Origin: Bacteroidales bacterium
GTDB lineage: Bacteria > Bacteroidota > Bacteroidia > Bacteroidales > UBA932
Assembly (NCBI GenBank): GCA_017519865.1
Contig: JAFWRQ010000032.1
Coordinates: forward strand, 40,226-104,225
Direction of reading: 5' to 3'
Length of the DNA stretch: 64,000 bases
This document shows, piece after piece, positions 8,660 to 17,213 of this stretch. Below the pieces are notes generated by a model. The model was not told where the DNA came from. It did no database searches and saw only the letters and a list, made by a program, of their open reading frames with translations. The stretch's first letter is position 1; the number at the start of each line of letters is the position of its first letter. The position numbers and the translations under genes were made by a program.

Positions 8660-9421
8660 CTATTTCATTTCAAAATCATCGGCATCGTCAAGCACCGGGA
8701 ACTTCGCCCGGAAAGCCTCCAGGACAGCCATGTCCAGATCGGTGACGAGGACCTGCTCGGCGCCGGGGACGCAGGCGGTCAAGGTCGCCCCGTAGGGGTC
8801 GATGGCCGCAGTGCCGCCCGCATACTCGCAGGAGGGATCCTTCCCCACCCGGTTGACGCCCAGTACAAAACACTGGTTCTCAATGGCCCTCGCACGCAGC
8901 AGAGTCTCCCACGGATACTGACGTACACTCGGCCAGCTGGCCACGTAGATGGCGGCATCGTAGTCCTTGCGGTTGCGGCTCCAGACGGGGAAACGCAGGT
9001 CGTAGCAGACGTTCAGCAAAAAGCGGAAACCACGCCACTCCACCACCACGCGGTCCGTGCCGCGGGTGAAGCGATGATGCTCGCCGCTGTACGTAAAAAG
9101 ATGGTGCTTGTCATACTTCGCCACGCTGCCGTCCGGCTTGACGAAATAGACACGGTTGAAATAGTCCTCCCCTTCGTGAAGGGCGATGCTGCCGACCATG
9201 GCGCAGTCCATGGCATGCGCCTTGGCCATCATCCACTCCAGCGAAGCTGAAGGGGATGTCTCGGCGACACCTTCGGGGCTCGTCGCGAAGCCTGTGGAAA
9301 ACATCTCCGGCAGCACCACAAGGTCGACCTGCGGCAGTGAACCCAGCAGGCCGTCCAGCCGACTCCGGTTGGATGCCGGATCGGCCCACGCTATATCAAA
9401 CTGTACAAGGGCTGTTCTCAT
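8660..9421 (-). CDS. Carbon-nitrogen hydrolase, probable omega-amidase
   Basis: A 253-residue nitrilase-superfamily enzyme with the full catalytic triad: E39 in VVLPEMF, K105 in KYDKHHLF and C139 in LNVCYDLRFP. Length and the LPEMFSTGF signature fit the YafV/Nit2 omega-amidase branch, which hydrolyses 2-oxoglutaramate or 2-oxosuccinamate to the dicarboxylic 2-oxoacid and ammonia. It is the first gene of the operon with iorAB. This makes sense if aryl-pyruvates arise by glutamine-linked transamination, whose by-product is the omega-amidase substrate. Substrate is inferred. Confidence 0.85.
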   Translation of the reverse strand: MRTALVQFDIAWADPASNRSRLDGLLGSLPQVDLVVLPEMFSTGFATSPEGVAETSPSASLEWMMAKAHAMDCAMVGSIALHEGEDYFNRVYFVKPDGSVAKYDKHHLFTYSGEHHRFTRGTDRVVVEWRGFRFLLNVCYDLRFPVWSRNRKDYDAAIYVASWPSVRQYPWETLLRARAIENQCFVLGVNRVGKDPSCEYAGGTAAIDPYGATLTACVPGAEQVLVTDLDMAVLEAFRAKFPVLDDADDFEMK

Positions 9422-9510
9422 AATACACTACTTGTCGCTTCCGCAAAAGCTATCATTTGCTAATATAGGCATTTTTACTCTATTTTTAATTTTTTTTAGG
9501 AATATTTTCC

Positions 9511-9518
9511 TACCTTTG
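9511..9518 (+). promoter_or_regulatory. Bacteroidetes -7 box upstream of nfnA
   Basis: TACCTTTG matches the Bacteroidetes TAnnTTTG -7 element. It lies 33 bp before the nfnA ATG, in an AT-rich stretch of the divergent intergenic region. The expected -33 TTG is not clean. Confidence 0.6.
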
Positions 9519-9551
9519 GGAAACACAGCGTATTACAGACTATCATATATT

Positions 9552-10412
9552 ATGTTCAGAATCATCAAAAAGGAGATGCTGACACCTACCATTTGCAGGA
9601 TGGAGGTCGAAGCGCCCAGATTGGCGGCGGCTGCGCAGCCGGGCCAGTTCCTCATCGTCAGGGCAGACGAGAAGGGAGAACGCATTCCGCTGACCATCAG
9701 TGACTACGACATCCGCAAGGGTACCGTCACCATAGTTACCCAGCCCATAGGAGCATCCACAGCCGACATAGTGTCTTTCGAGGAGGGAGAGTCTTTCGCC
9801 GACGTCGTCGGCCCTCTCGGCAACGCCTCCGAATTCATCGGTATGTCTACCGAAGAGTTGGCTGCAAGCCATTACATATTCATCGCTGGAGGTGTCGGCA
9901 CCGCGCCCGTCTATCCCCAGGCCAAATGGCTGCACGAGCACGGAGCCAAGGTCGACGTCATCATCGGTGCCAAGACAGCGGGACTGCTGATCTACAAGGA
10001 GGAGATGGCTGCCGTCTGCGACAATCTCCACATCTGCACCGACGATGGTTCCGAAGGTTTCCACGGCATGGTCACCGCCCTGCTCGAGAAACTCGTCAAC
10101 GACGGCAACAAATACACCCAGGCCGTTGCCATCGGCCCTATGATCATGATGAAGTTCACCACGCTCACGGCCAGGAAACTCGGTCTCCCCATCGTAGTCA
10201 GCCTCAACACGCTGATGGTGGACGGCACCGGAATGTGCGGCGCCTGCCGCGTCACCGTGGGCGGCAAGACCCGCTTCGCCTGCGTCGAGGGGCCCGAGTT
10301 CGACGGCTACGAGGTCGACTTCGACGAAGCGATGCGCCGCCAGGGCCAGTACCGCACCGAAGAGACTGCGGCACGCGAGAACCATGTATGTAGAATCGGT
10401 AGAGGAAAATAA
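9552..10412 (+). CDS. nfnA: NADH-dependent ferredoxin:NADP+ oxidoreductase subunit alpha (NfnA)
   Basis: A 286-residue protein from the ATG at 9552; this start follows the predicted promoter, and the longer frame upstream has no family similarity. The N-terminal ferredoxin-reductase-like FAD domain (IPLTISDYD) is followed by an NAD-binding segment IAGGVGTAPVYP (residues 111-122). A C-terminal [2Fe-2S] site of the dihydroorotate dehydrogenase electron-transfer type follows (DGTGMCGAC, with C229, C232 and C244). With NfnB it performs electron bifurcation between NADH, ferredoxin and NADPH. The same fold is also annotated as sulfide dehydrogenase/PyrK; the adjacent GltD-like partner supports Nfn. 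Confidence 0.88.
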   Translation: MFRIIKKEMLTPTICRMEVEAPRLAAAAQPGQFLIVRADEKGERIPLTISDYDIRKGTVTIVTQPIGASTADIVSFEEGESFADVVGPLGNASEFIGMSTEELAASHYIFIAGGVGTAPVYPQAKWLHEHGAKVDVIIGAKTAGLLIYKEEMAAVCDNLHICTDDGSEGFHGMVTALLEKLVNDGNKYTQAVAIGPMIMMKFTTLTARKLGLPIVVSLNTLMVDGTGMCGACRVTVGGKTRFACVEGPEFDGYEVDFDEAMRRQGQYRTEETAARENHVCRIGRGK

Positions 10413-10415
10413 GCT

Positions 10416-11807
10416 ATGGCAAACAAGATACCCAGGGTTCCCGTCAGGGAACAGGATCCCAAAGTGAGGGCGACCAACTTCGAGGAGGTCTGCTACGGTT
10501 ACAATGTCGAAGAGGCGATGCTGGAGGCCACCCGCTGCCTGCATTGCAAGAATCCGCGCTGCGTGGGCGCCTGCCCGGTGGGCATAAAGATTCCCGACTT
10601 CATAGAAAAAGTCAAGGACGGTGATTTCGCCGCAGCCGCGGCCGTCATAGCCGAGGACTCCTCGCTGCCCGCCATCTGCGGACGTGTCTGTCCGCAGGAG
10701 ACCCAGTGCGAGGGCAGTTGCATCCTAGGCGTCAAGGGCGAGAGCGTCGCCATCGGCAAGCTCGAGCGCTTCGTCGCCGACTGGACGCGCGAGCAGGGCA
10801 AGGCCCCGTCCGGCCCCGTCGCGGAAAAGAACGGCCACAAGGTGGCCATCATCGGCTCCGGTCCTTCGGGCCTGGCCTGCGCGGCAGACCTTGCCAAGCT
10901 CGGTTATGAGGTGACCATCTTCGAGGCCCTTCACAGGCCCGGAGGAGTGCTGGAATACGGCATCCCCGAGTTCCGTCTGCCGAAGGACAAGGTCGTCGCC
11001 GCAGAGATCGAGGCTGTCAAGGCCCTTGGCGTCAAGATCGAACTCGACGTCATCATCGGCCGCACCGTCACCATCGACTCGCTGATGGATGACGAAGGCT
11101 TCGAGGCTGTGTTCGTCGGCTCCGGCGCCGGTCTGCCCCGCTTCATGGGCATACCGGGCGAGAACGCCAACGGCGTCTTCTCAGCCAACGAATTCCTCAC
11201 CAGGAACAACCTCATGAAGGCGTTCCGCGACGACTACCTCACCCCTATCCACGCCGGAAGGAAAGCCATCGTCGTCGGCGGAGGCAACGTTGCCATGGAC
11301 GCGGCGCGCACCGCGCTTCGCCTGGGCGCCGAGACCACCATCGTCTACCGCCGCACCGAAGTGGAACTTCCGGCCCGCAAGGAGGAAGTCCACCACGCCC
11401 ACGAAGAGGGCGTCGAGTTCCGCATGCTGACCAATCCCGTCGAGATCCTCGCAGACGAGAAGGGCTGGGTACGCGCCGTCAAGTGCATCCGCATGGAACT
11501 CGGTGAGCCTGACGCCAGCGGCCGCCGTTCACCCGTCCCTGTAGAGGGTTCCGAGTTCGAGATCGAGGCCGACACTGTCATCATGGCCCTCGGCACATCG
11601 CCCAACCCGCTGATTGCCAAGACAACGGATGGACTTGAGATCACCCGCCGCGGCTGCCTCGTCGCAGACGAGAACGGCGCGACTACGCGCGAGGGCGTGT
11701 TCGCCGGAGGTGACGCCGTCACCGGCGCGGCGACCGTCATCCTCGCGATGGGCGCCGGCCGCAAGGCTGCCGCCGCCATCCACGCATACATAGGATCAAA
11801 GGGCTGA
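10416..11807 (+). CDS. nfnB: NfnB / GltD-like NADPH-dependent subunit
   Basis: A 463-residue glutamate-synthase-small-subunit-like flavoprotein. Cysteines C41, C44, C49 and C53 (RCLHCKNPRCVGACP) and a second set (CGRVCPQETQCEGSC) bind two [4Fe-4S] clusters. An FAD site (IIGSGPSGLACAADLAKLGY) and an NADPH site (VVGGGNVAMDAARTALRLG) follow. It starts 3 bp after nfnA. Stand-alone GltD homologues paired with NfnA form the bifurcating NfnAB transhydrogenase in anaerobes. No glutamate synthase large subunit lies nearby, so Nfn is the better call than GltA/GltD. Confidence 0.88.
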   Translation: MANKIPRVPVREQDPKVRATNFEEVCYGYNVEEAMLEATRCLHCKNPRCVGACPVGIKIPDFIEKVKDGDFAAAAAVIAEDSSLPAICGRVCPQETQCEGSCILGVKGESVAIGKLERFVADWTREQGKAPSGPVAEKNGHKVAIIGSGPSGLACAADLAKLGYEVTIFEALHRPGGVLEYGIPEFRLPKDKVVAAEIEAVKALGVKIELDVIIGRTVTIDSLMDDEGFEAVFVGSGAGLPRFMGIPGENANGVFSANEFLTRNNLMKAFRDDYLTPIHAGRKAIVVGGGNVAMDAARTALRLGAETTIVYRRTEVELPARKEEVHHAHEEGVEFRMLTNPVEILADEKGWVRAVKCIRMELGEPDASGRRSPVPVEGSEFEIEADTVIMALGTSPNPLIAKTTDGLEITRRGCLVADENGATTREGVFAGGDAVTGAATVILAMGAGRKAAAAIHAYIGSKG

Positions 11808-11825
11808 AAACCATCTCTCTAGAAC

Positions 11826-13022
11826 GTGCGGATTGCATCGGTCCATATCTTCCTTGTATCGCTCGTATTGGCGATATTCCCCAATGAGGCACTGGCCCGG
11901 CAGCAGGGAGATCCTGCGAAGGTCGATTCCCTGAGGAACGCAGCGATAGAACACAGCCGGCACGGACGGTTTGCAGAGAGCACCATCATCTTCCAGGACC
12001 TGCTGGACAACTACAGGCTTTCCGACAGGGAGAGGAGGGACGCGCTGCTATGGATGATGAGGAATGCCTATATCTCAGGTGATTATCAGTCCTGGTGCCG
12101 TTTTTCCGACCTGGGGAACGGACTTCAAAGGGAGATGCGCCCCTTCGTCCAATCGCTTGCGGAACTGCCGCCGCAGATGATGGAACGTCCATACTGGGAT
12201 GTCTCCATACCCTATTCCGTGATCACGACCGTCAGGAACGGGAAATTCCAGGGAGGATACATAATGGTCCCAGTGACCGTCGGCGACGAGAGGACCTGGT
12301 TCATGCTGGACAACGGCTTCGCGCCGTTCAGCTATGTCAGCGAGTCGTTCGCCGAAAGCCACGGGATACGTCCCATCGGTGTCGGAAGGGAGCTGAAGGG
12401 AACGACCGGCACTTCCGACATGCGGATGGGCGTCGCCGATTCCCTGAGAGTGGGAGCATTGACTGTCAGGAACTTGCTGTTCGCCATCGTACCCGATGAA
12501 TCCCTTGCCAATCCAGTGATGAAGATCGACGCTATTTTCGGAGCGAATTTCTTCCGTCTGGCCGGAGAGATGCAGTTCCTCAACGACGTACGCAGGATAC
12601 TGCTGCCCTTGCGCCAGGAAGACCGCGAGTCCAACCTGACCCTCAATGACAGCGACCTGCACTTTGCCGAAGTCGATTTCCGCGGCGACAAACTCCGCTT
12701 TCAGTTGGATATGGGGGCCAACGTATCGTACTTGAATTCCCGATACTTCAACCGGCACAAGGACAGCATCACGGCCACGTATCCCACTGACACATCGAGG
12801 GTTGCAGGCATAGGAGGCGTCAAGGAGTCCATCGTCCACAAGGTGGGCGGCCCGGTGTTCGACGCCTGTGGCGGCCGGTTCACAATGGACAGCATCGAGA
12901 TCAAGACCTCCGATCTGAACGACGCCCCCGGCTCATTCGGCACCCTGGGCTCAGACTTCATCCTGTCCTTCGACAAGACCGTCCTCAACCTCCGCAAGAT
13001 GTACCTTTACGTCGAGGACTGA
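11826..13022 (+). CDS. Exported retropepsin-like (aspartyl protease family) protein
   Basis: A 398-residue protein starting at a GTG at 11826, chosen because a hydrophobic signal peptide (residues 2-25) follows directly. A helical region (about 30-115) is followed by two retropepsin-like lobes. Each lobe has the Asp-x-Gly core, but with unusual middle residues: FMLDNGFAPFSYV (D162-N-G) and FQLDMGANVSYLN (D295-M-G) instead of DTG/DSG. Both aspartates remain, so activity is possible. The protein is probably periplasmic or outer-membrane associated. It lies 18 bp after nfnB but has no clear functional tie to it. The target is unknown. Confidence 0.7.
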   Translation: MRIASVHIFLVSLVLAIFPNEALARQQGDPAKVDSLRNAAIEHSRHGRFAESTIIFQDLLDNYRLSDRERRDALLWMMRNAYISGDYQSWCRFSDLGNGLQREMRPFVQSLAELPPQMMERPYWDVSIPYSVITTVRNGKFQGGYIMVPVTVGDERTWFMLDNGFAPFSYVSESFAESHGIRPIGVGRELKGTTGTSDMRMGVADSLRVGALTVRNLLFAIVPDESLANPVMKIDAIFGANFFRLAGEMQFLNDVRRILLPLRQEDRESNLTLNDSDLHFAEVDFRGDKLRFQLDMGANVSYLNSRYFNRHKDSITATYPTDTSRVAGIGGVKESIVHKVGGPVFDACGGRFTMDSIEIKTSDLNDAPGSFGTLGSDFILSFDKTVLNLRKMYLYVED

Positions 13023-13029
13023 CAGAAAA

Positions 13030-13061
13030 CGAGCGGCTTGGAAACGAATCCAAGCCGCTCG
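13030..13061. terminator. Bidirectional terminator hairpin between convergent genes
   Basis: A perfect 13-bp GC-rich stem (13030-13042 with 13049-13061) around a 6-nt loop, placed between the stop of the retropepsin-like gene (plus) and the stop of rnfA (minus). The position suits termination of both transcripts. Confidence 0.75.
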
Positions 13062-13083
13062 CATCTAATATATCCCGAAACCG

Positions 13084-13683
13084 TTAGACGATGCCGGAGA
13101 AACCCAGGAATGCAAGGGCGAGGATGCTCACGGTGATGAGGGCGATCGGGAGTCCCTTGAAGGACTTCGGAACCTCATTCAAGGCAAGATGCTCGCGGAG
13201 TCCCGCGAAAAGCACCATCGCGAGGCCATAGCCGATGGAGGTGGCGATGGCATAGACGATGGCCTGGCCGAGGTTGAGCATATGCGACTCGGCGCCGAAG
13301 GTGAACTCCTTGGTGACCACGGTGATGGCGACGCCGAGGACGGCGCAGTTGGTGGTGATCAGCGGCAGGAAGATGCCAAGGGCCTGGTAAAGGGACGGGC
13401 TGATCTTCTTGAGCACGATCTCGACCATCTGCACCAGGGCTGCGATCACAAGGATGAACGCGATGGTCTGAAGGAACTCGAGTCCGAAAGGCACGAGCAG
13501 ATACTGGTTCAGCAGATAGGTCACGAGAGTCGCAAGCGTGATGACGAAGCAGACGGCTCCGGACATGCCCGTGGCTGTGGAGAGCTTGTTAGATACGCCC
13601 AGGAAAGGACAGACCCCGAGGAACTGTGACAGTACGATATTGTTGACGAATATCGCCGATATGATAATGATGATGTATTCCAT
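13084..13683 (-). CDS. rnfA: Rnf complex subunit A
   Basis: A 199-residue integral membrane protein with about six hydrophobic segments. It opens MEYIIIIISAIFVNNIVLSQFLGVCPFLG, the characteristic RnfA/NqrE start including the conserved Asn-Asn and Cys of the first helix. With RnfE it forms the inner core of the ion-translocating ferredoxin:NAD+ oxidoreductase, and the two proteins are inverted-topology homologues. It is the last gene of the rnf run, 6 bp after rnfE, and is followed by a strong hairpin. Length matches the family. Confidence 0.93.
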   Translation of the reverse strand: MEYIIIIISAIFVNNIVLSQFLGVCPFLGVSNKLSTATGMSGAVCFVITLATLVTYLLNQYLLVPFGLEFLQTIAFILVIAALVQMVEIVLKKISPSLYQALGIFLPLITTNCAVLGVAITVVTKEFTFGAESHMLNLGQAIVYAIATSIGYGLAMVLFAGLREHLALNEVPKSFKGLPIALITVSILALAFLGFSGIV

Positions 13684-13689
13684 AGGACG

Positions 13690-14274
13690 TTAACTCTTTT
13701 TCAGATACTTGTTGAACAGGACCATCAGGTATCCGAGCACCAGGAAAGCTCCGGGAGCCATAACAAAGGCAAGGATACCGTCTCCGGGGATGAACTTCCA
13801 TCCGAATACCGAGCCGCTGCCCAGGATCTCACGCACTATGCCGATCACAGTCAGGGACACGGTGAAACCGAGGCCGACGCCGACACCGTCAAGGAGGGAC
13901 TCAAGTACTCCGTGCTTGTTGGCGAACGCCTCTGCACGCCCGAGGACTATACAGTTGACCACGATGAGCGGGATGAACAGTCCGAGGGTCTTGTAAGCAT
14001 CGGGGGTATATGCCTGCATGATGAACTGGAGCACGGTCACGAATGTGGCTATGACCACGATGTAGACCGGGATATGGACCTTGTCCGGAACGACCGGGGC
14101 AAGGAGCGAAATCACGATGTTGGAGAGGACCAGGACGAAAAGCGTGGCAAGACCCATCTCCAGGCCATTCATGGCCGAAGTGGTCGTCGCAAGGGTCGGA
14201 CACATGCCGAGCACCAGCACGAATGTAGGATTATTCTTGACGAATCCGTCAGTAAGGATTGACCATTTGCTCAT
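13690..14274 (-). CDS. rnfE: Rnf complex subunit E
   Basis: A 194-residue membrane protein starting MSKWSILTDGFVKNNPTFVLVLGMCPTLA, the classic RnfE/NqrD opening with the KNNP motif and the cysteine that pairs with that of RnfA in the membrane core. About six transmembrane helices. It lies 3 bp after rnfG and 6 bp before rnfA. The role is ion-pathway and electron-path core of the complex in the cytoplasmic membrane. Confidence 0.93.
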   Translation of the reverse strand: MSKWSILTDGFVKNNPTFVLVLGMCPTLATTTSAMNGLEMGLATLFVLVLSNIVISLLAPVVPDKVHIPVYIVVIATFVTVLQFIMQAYTPDAYKTLGLFIPLIVVNCIVLGRAEAFANKHGVLESLLDGVGVGLGFTVSLTVIGIVREILGSGSVFGWKFIPGDGILAFVMAPGAFLVLGYLMVLFNKYLKKS

Positions 14275-14277
14275 ACG

Positions 14278-14847
14278 CTATTCCTCCTCTTTGTTTGCGA
14301 TGGATCTGACGAAAGCGACGGCATTGCTCACGGCCAGGGAATAGGCGCGGGAAGTGATGGTCGAAGCCGTGATGGCGTCGATGTCTCCACCGTCCTTGGT
14401 CACCTTGATGACCTTGTCGGGACGAAGGCCCTTCCACTGGTCCATGAACTTGGTGTCGGTATTGCATTTAGCACCGAGGCCAGGGGTCTCGGAGTGCGAA
14501 AGCACGGAAGTGTTGTATACGGTTCCGTCCGGAAGGACACCCACCATCAGGGTGAGAGGGCCTCCGAAACCGACCGTGGTAGACTTCACGGCATAGGCGG
14601 CGGGAGCGCCGTCAGCCGTAGAAACATAATAATCGAACTTCTTCCCGTCGAACTCTGCCGAAACTACGTCAGAGAGTTCTCCGCCGTCCGGAAGCACCTG
14701 TCCGATGGACTCGGTCAGGGCCTTCTTCTCGGCAGCCTGGATCGGGTCATAGGTCACTGCGTAGATGACGGCAAGGATGGCCGAACACACGAGACAGACC
14801 AATGTAAGGCACAGGGCCATGTTCTTAAGCGTGGATTTAGCTGCCAT
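14278..14847 (-). CDS. rnfG: Rnf complex subunit G (covalent flavoprotein)
   Basis: A 189-residue protein with one N-terminal transmembrane helix (about residues 8-32) and an extracytoplasmic FMN-binding domain. The ApbE flavinylation motif D157-A-I-T160-A-S-T163 is present, and T163 is the expected FMN-phosphoester residue. The segment SHSETPGLGAKC is also typical of RnfG/NqrC. It lies 2 bp after rnfD. It carries electrons on the outer face of the complex. Flavinylation would need an ApbE enzyme, which is not in this window. Confidence 0.93.
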   Translation of the reverse strand: MAAKSTLKNMALCLTLVCLVCSAILAVIYAVTYDPIQAAEKKALTESIGQVLPDGGELSDVVSAEFDGKKFDYYVSTADGAPAAYAVKSTTVGFGGPLTLMVGVLPDGTVYNTSVLSHSETPGLGAKCNTDTKFMDQWKGLRPDKVIKVTKDGGDIDAITASTITSRAYSLAVSNAVAFVRSIANKEEE

Positions 14848-14849
14848 AA

Positions 14850-15833
14850 CTATGCCCTCCCGAATTTTTTCTGGTGGCAGAACCGGTTGATGAGCGGAAC
14901 TGCGGCGTTCATGATGAGGATGGCGAAAGAAACGCCCTCCGGATAGGATCCGAAGTAACGGATGAGCATGGCGATGAGACCGATGCCGATACCGAAGATG
15001 ATGCCTCCCTTGTCACTCATCGGCGAGGTGACATAATCGGTGGCCATGAAGCAGCTGCCGAGGATCATACCGCCGGTGAGGAGATTGAATATGGGATCGG
15101 TGAAGCGCGCAGGGTTGATGAGCCACATCACGCCGGCGAACACGAACACCGTGGCCCAGATGGACAGGGTGATGTGGGGCTTGATGACCCTGCGGACCAG
15201 GAGATAGACGAAGCCCAGGAGAAGGGCGATGGCCGAGATCTCGCCGGCGGAGCCGCCGAGATTGGCGAACAGCATCTGGCCGTAGGAATAACCGTTGGCA
15301 GCCATGATGTCCTGGACCGTCCCGCCCTGCATGAGGCCTTCCTTGATGGCTCCGAGCGGAGTCGCTCCGGTGACGGCATCAGCGCCCCACAGGCCGCCGG
15401 GAACCTCCCAGCGGGTCATATAGGTCGGGAAAGACACCAGCAGGAACACGCGGCCGGTGATGGCGGGATTGAAGACGTTCTGGCCAAGGCCTCCGAACGT
15501 CATCTTCGCTACACCGATGGCGACGACTGCTCCTATGAAGACCACCCACCAGGGAGTGGTGGAAGGCAGGTTCATGGCAAGCAGGAGGCCTGTGACCATT
15601 GCGGACGAACCGCTGAACAGGCGCAGGTCCTTCATTGCCCAGCGGGCGAAGACATACTCCAGCAGCACGCAGGACAGGGCGCTTACCGCCAGGACGAGCA
15701 GTTCGGACCATCCGTAGAAGATGACCGAAACCACTATCGCAGGCAGCAACGCGATGATGACGTCACGCATCAGGGAGTCCGAAGACACATCTGCGTGGAC
15801 GTGCGGGTTGGGTGAAACTAAGTATTTGTCCAT
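14850..15833 (-). CDS. rnfD: Rnf complex subunit D (covalent flavoprotein)
   Basis: A 327-residue polytopic membrane protein that starts MDKYLVSPNPHVHADVSS, as in RnfD/NqrB. The flavinylation site D152-A-V-T-G-A-T158 is intact, and GGLGQNVFNPAITGRVFLL marks the conserved transmembrane core. It lies 6 bp after rnfC. It is a main membrane subunit implicated in ion translocation. The sequence does not let me decide between H+ and Na+ coupling. Confidence 0.93.
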   Translation of the reverse strand: MDKYLVSPNPHVHADVSSDSLMRDVIIALLPAIVVSVIFYGWSELLVLAVSALSCVLLEYVFARWAMKDLRLFSGSSAMVTGLLLAMNLPSTTPWWVVFIGAVVAIGVAKMTFGGLGQNVFNPAITGRVFLLVSFPTYMTRWEVPGGLWGADAVTGATPLGAIKEGLMQGGTVQDIMAANGYSYGQMLFANLGGSAGEISAIALLLGFVYLLVRRVIKPHITLSIWATVFVFAGVMWLINPARFTDPIFNLLTGGMILGSCFMATDYVTSPMSDKGGIIFGIGIGLIAMLIRYFGSYPEGVSFAILIMNAAVPLINRFCHQKKFGRA

Positions 15834-15839
15834 AACTGT

Positions 15840-17213
15840 TTACTGTTTGGCGGCAGCAGCCTTGGCGGCGGCTGCACGGGCCTTGATGATGCCGAGGACC
15901 TGTCCCTTGGCGATATTGATGTGGTCGAGCAGAGGCAGGAAAGCCGGACAGCTGTACTGGCAGCAGCCGCAGGAGATGCAGTCCTGGACGGCATTGGCCT
16001 CGAGCTGCTCCATATCCCCCACCCTGGCGAGCTTATACAGGAAGAACGGCTCCAGACCCATCGGGCAGGCGTCCGCGCAGCGGCCGCACCTGATGCAGTT
16101 GGCCGGCTCCGAACGCTTAGTCGCATCTCCGGAGAGATAAAGGATGGACGAGGAACCCTTGACGGTACAGGCATCGAGGTTTGCCACGGCACGGCCCATC
16201 ATCGGACCGCCGCTGATGATCTTGGAAGCCCCTTCGGGCACTCCTCCGGCAAACTCCGCTATGTAGCTCAGCGGCATGCCGATGCGGAAGAGATAATTGT
16301 GTTGCTTCTCCACAGGAAGGCAGTCACCCGTTACAGTCAGGACATTGGTAACCAATGGTTTGTTCTTCTGGACCGCTTCATAGACCGCCAGGGAGGTGGC
16401 TACGTTCTGCACCACCGCTCCGACGCTGATCGGGAGGCCTCCGGACTTTACCTGGCGGCGCATGACAGCGTCGATGAGCTGTTTCTCGCCGCCCTGCGGA
16501 TATTTCTTCTTGAGGGAAAGGACTTCGATGCCCTTGCACCCGAGTTCGGCCACGGCCTTCGACATCGACTCGATGGCCTCAGGCTTGTTCTCCTCGATGC
16601 CGATGACGCAGCGGCAGCCTCCGAGGGCCTTCTGCATGAGGGCGGCACCGATGACGATCTCCTTCGGGCGCTCGAGCATGATGCGGAAGTCGCTGGTCAG
16701 GTAAGGCTCGCACTCGGCTCCGTTGATGATGAGGCACTCGGCCACGCTGCCCGGGGCGGGATTGAGCTTGACATGGGTCGGGAAGGTGGCGCCGCCGAGA
16801 CCGACCACGCCGTTGGTCTTGATACGGTCGAGGATAAATGCCTTGTCCTCAGGGATCTCCGTTACGAGGGTGTCCGACAGGTCGATGCCTTCGGCCCATT
16901 CGTCACCTTCGACTGTGATCTCGACATGCATTACATTGTTGCCGGCGATATCCTTGCGGGGGGCAATGGACTTGACCTTGCCGCTGACCGAAGAGTGGAC
17001 GTTGGCGGAGATGAAACCGCCCGCCTCGGCGATGAGCTGCCCGGCCTTGACGCTGTCGCCGACGGCGACTATGGGCTTGGCCGGAGCGCCGAGATGCTGG
17101 GCCATGGAGATATATACAGTCTGCGGGAGAGGAAGGACCTCGATCGCGCAGCCGCGGGAGACCTTTGCATCGTCCGGATGCACGCCTCCGATACGGAATG
17201 TTGTCTTAGCCAT
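15840..17213 (-). CDS. rnfC: Rnf complex subunit C (NADH/ferredoxin side)
   Basis: A 457-residue protein. The N-terminal barrel-sandwich region precedes the Complex I 51-kDa-like NADH/FMN domain (GLGGATFPTHVKL...INGAECEPYL). A C-terminal domain carries two [4Fe-4S] motifs starting at C373 (CIRCGRCADACP) and C412 (CISCGCCQYSCP), followed by an Ala-rich tail. It is the NADH-reducing subunit on the cytoplasmic face. Its start overlaps the end of rnfB by 8 bp, so translation is probably coupled. It is shorter than the long-tailed enterobacterial RnfC. Confidence 0.93.
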   Translation of the reverse strand: MAKTTFRIGGVHPDDAKVSRGCAIEVLPLPQTVYISMAQHLGAPAKPIVAVGDSVKAGQLIAEAGGFISANVHSSVSGKVKSIAPRKDIAGNNVMHVEITVEGDEWAEGIDLSDTLVTEIPEDKAFILDRIKTNGVVGLGGATFPTHVKLNPAPGSVAECLIINGAECEPYLTSDFRIMLERPKEIVIGAALMQKALGGCRCVIGIEENKPEAIESMSKAVAELGCKGIEVLSLKKKYPQGGEKQLIDAVMRRQVKSGGLPISVGAVVQNVATSLAVYEAVQKNKPLVTNVLTVTGDCLPVEKQHNYLFRIGMPLSYIAEFAGGVPEGASKIISGGPMMGRAVANLDACTVKGSSSILYLSGDATKRSEPANCIRCGRCADACPMGLEPFFLYKLARVGDMEQLEANAVQDCISCGCCQYSCPAFLPLLDHINIAKGQVLGIIKARAAAAKAAAAKQ

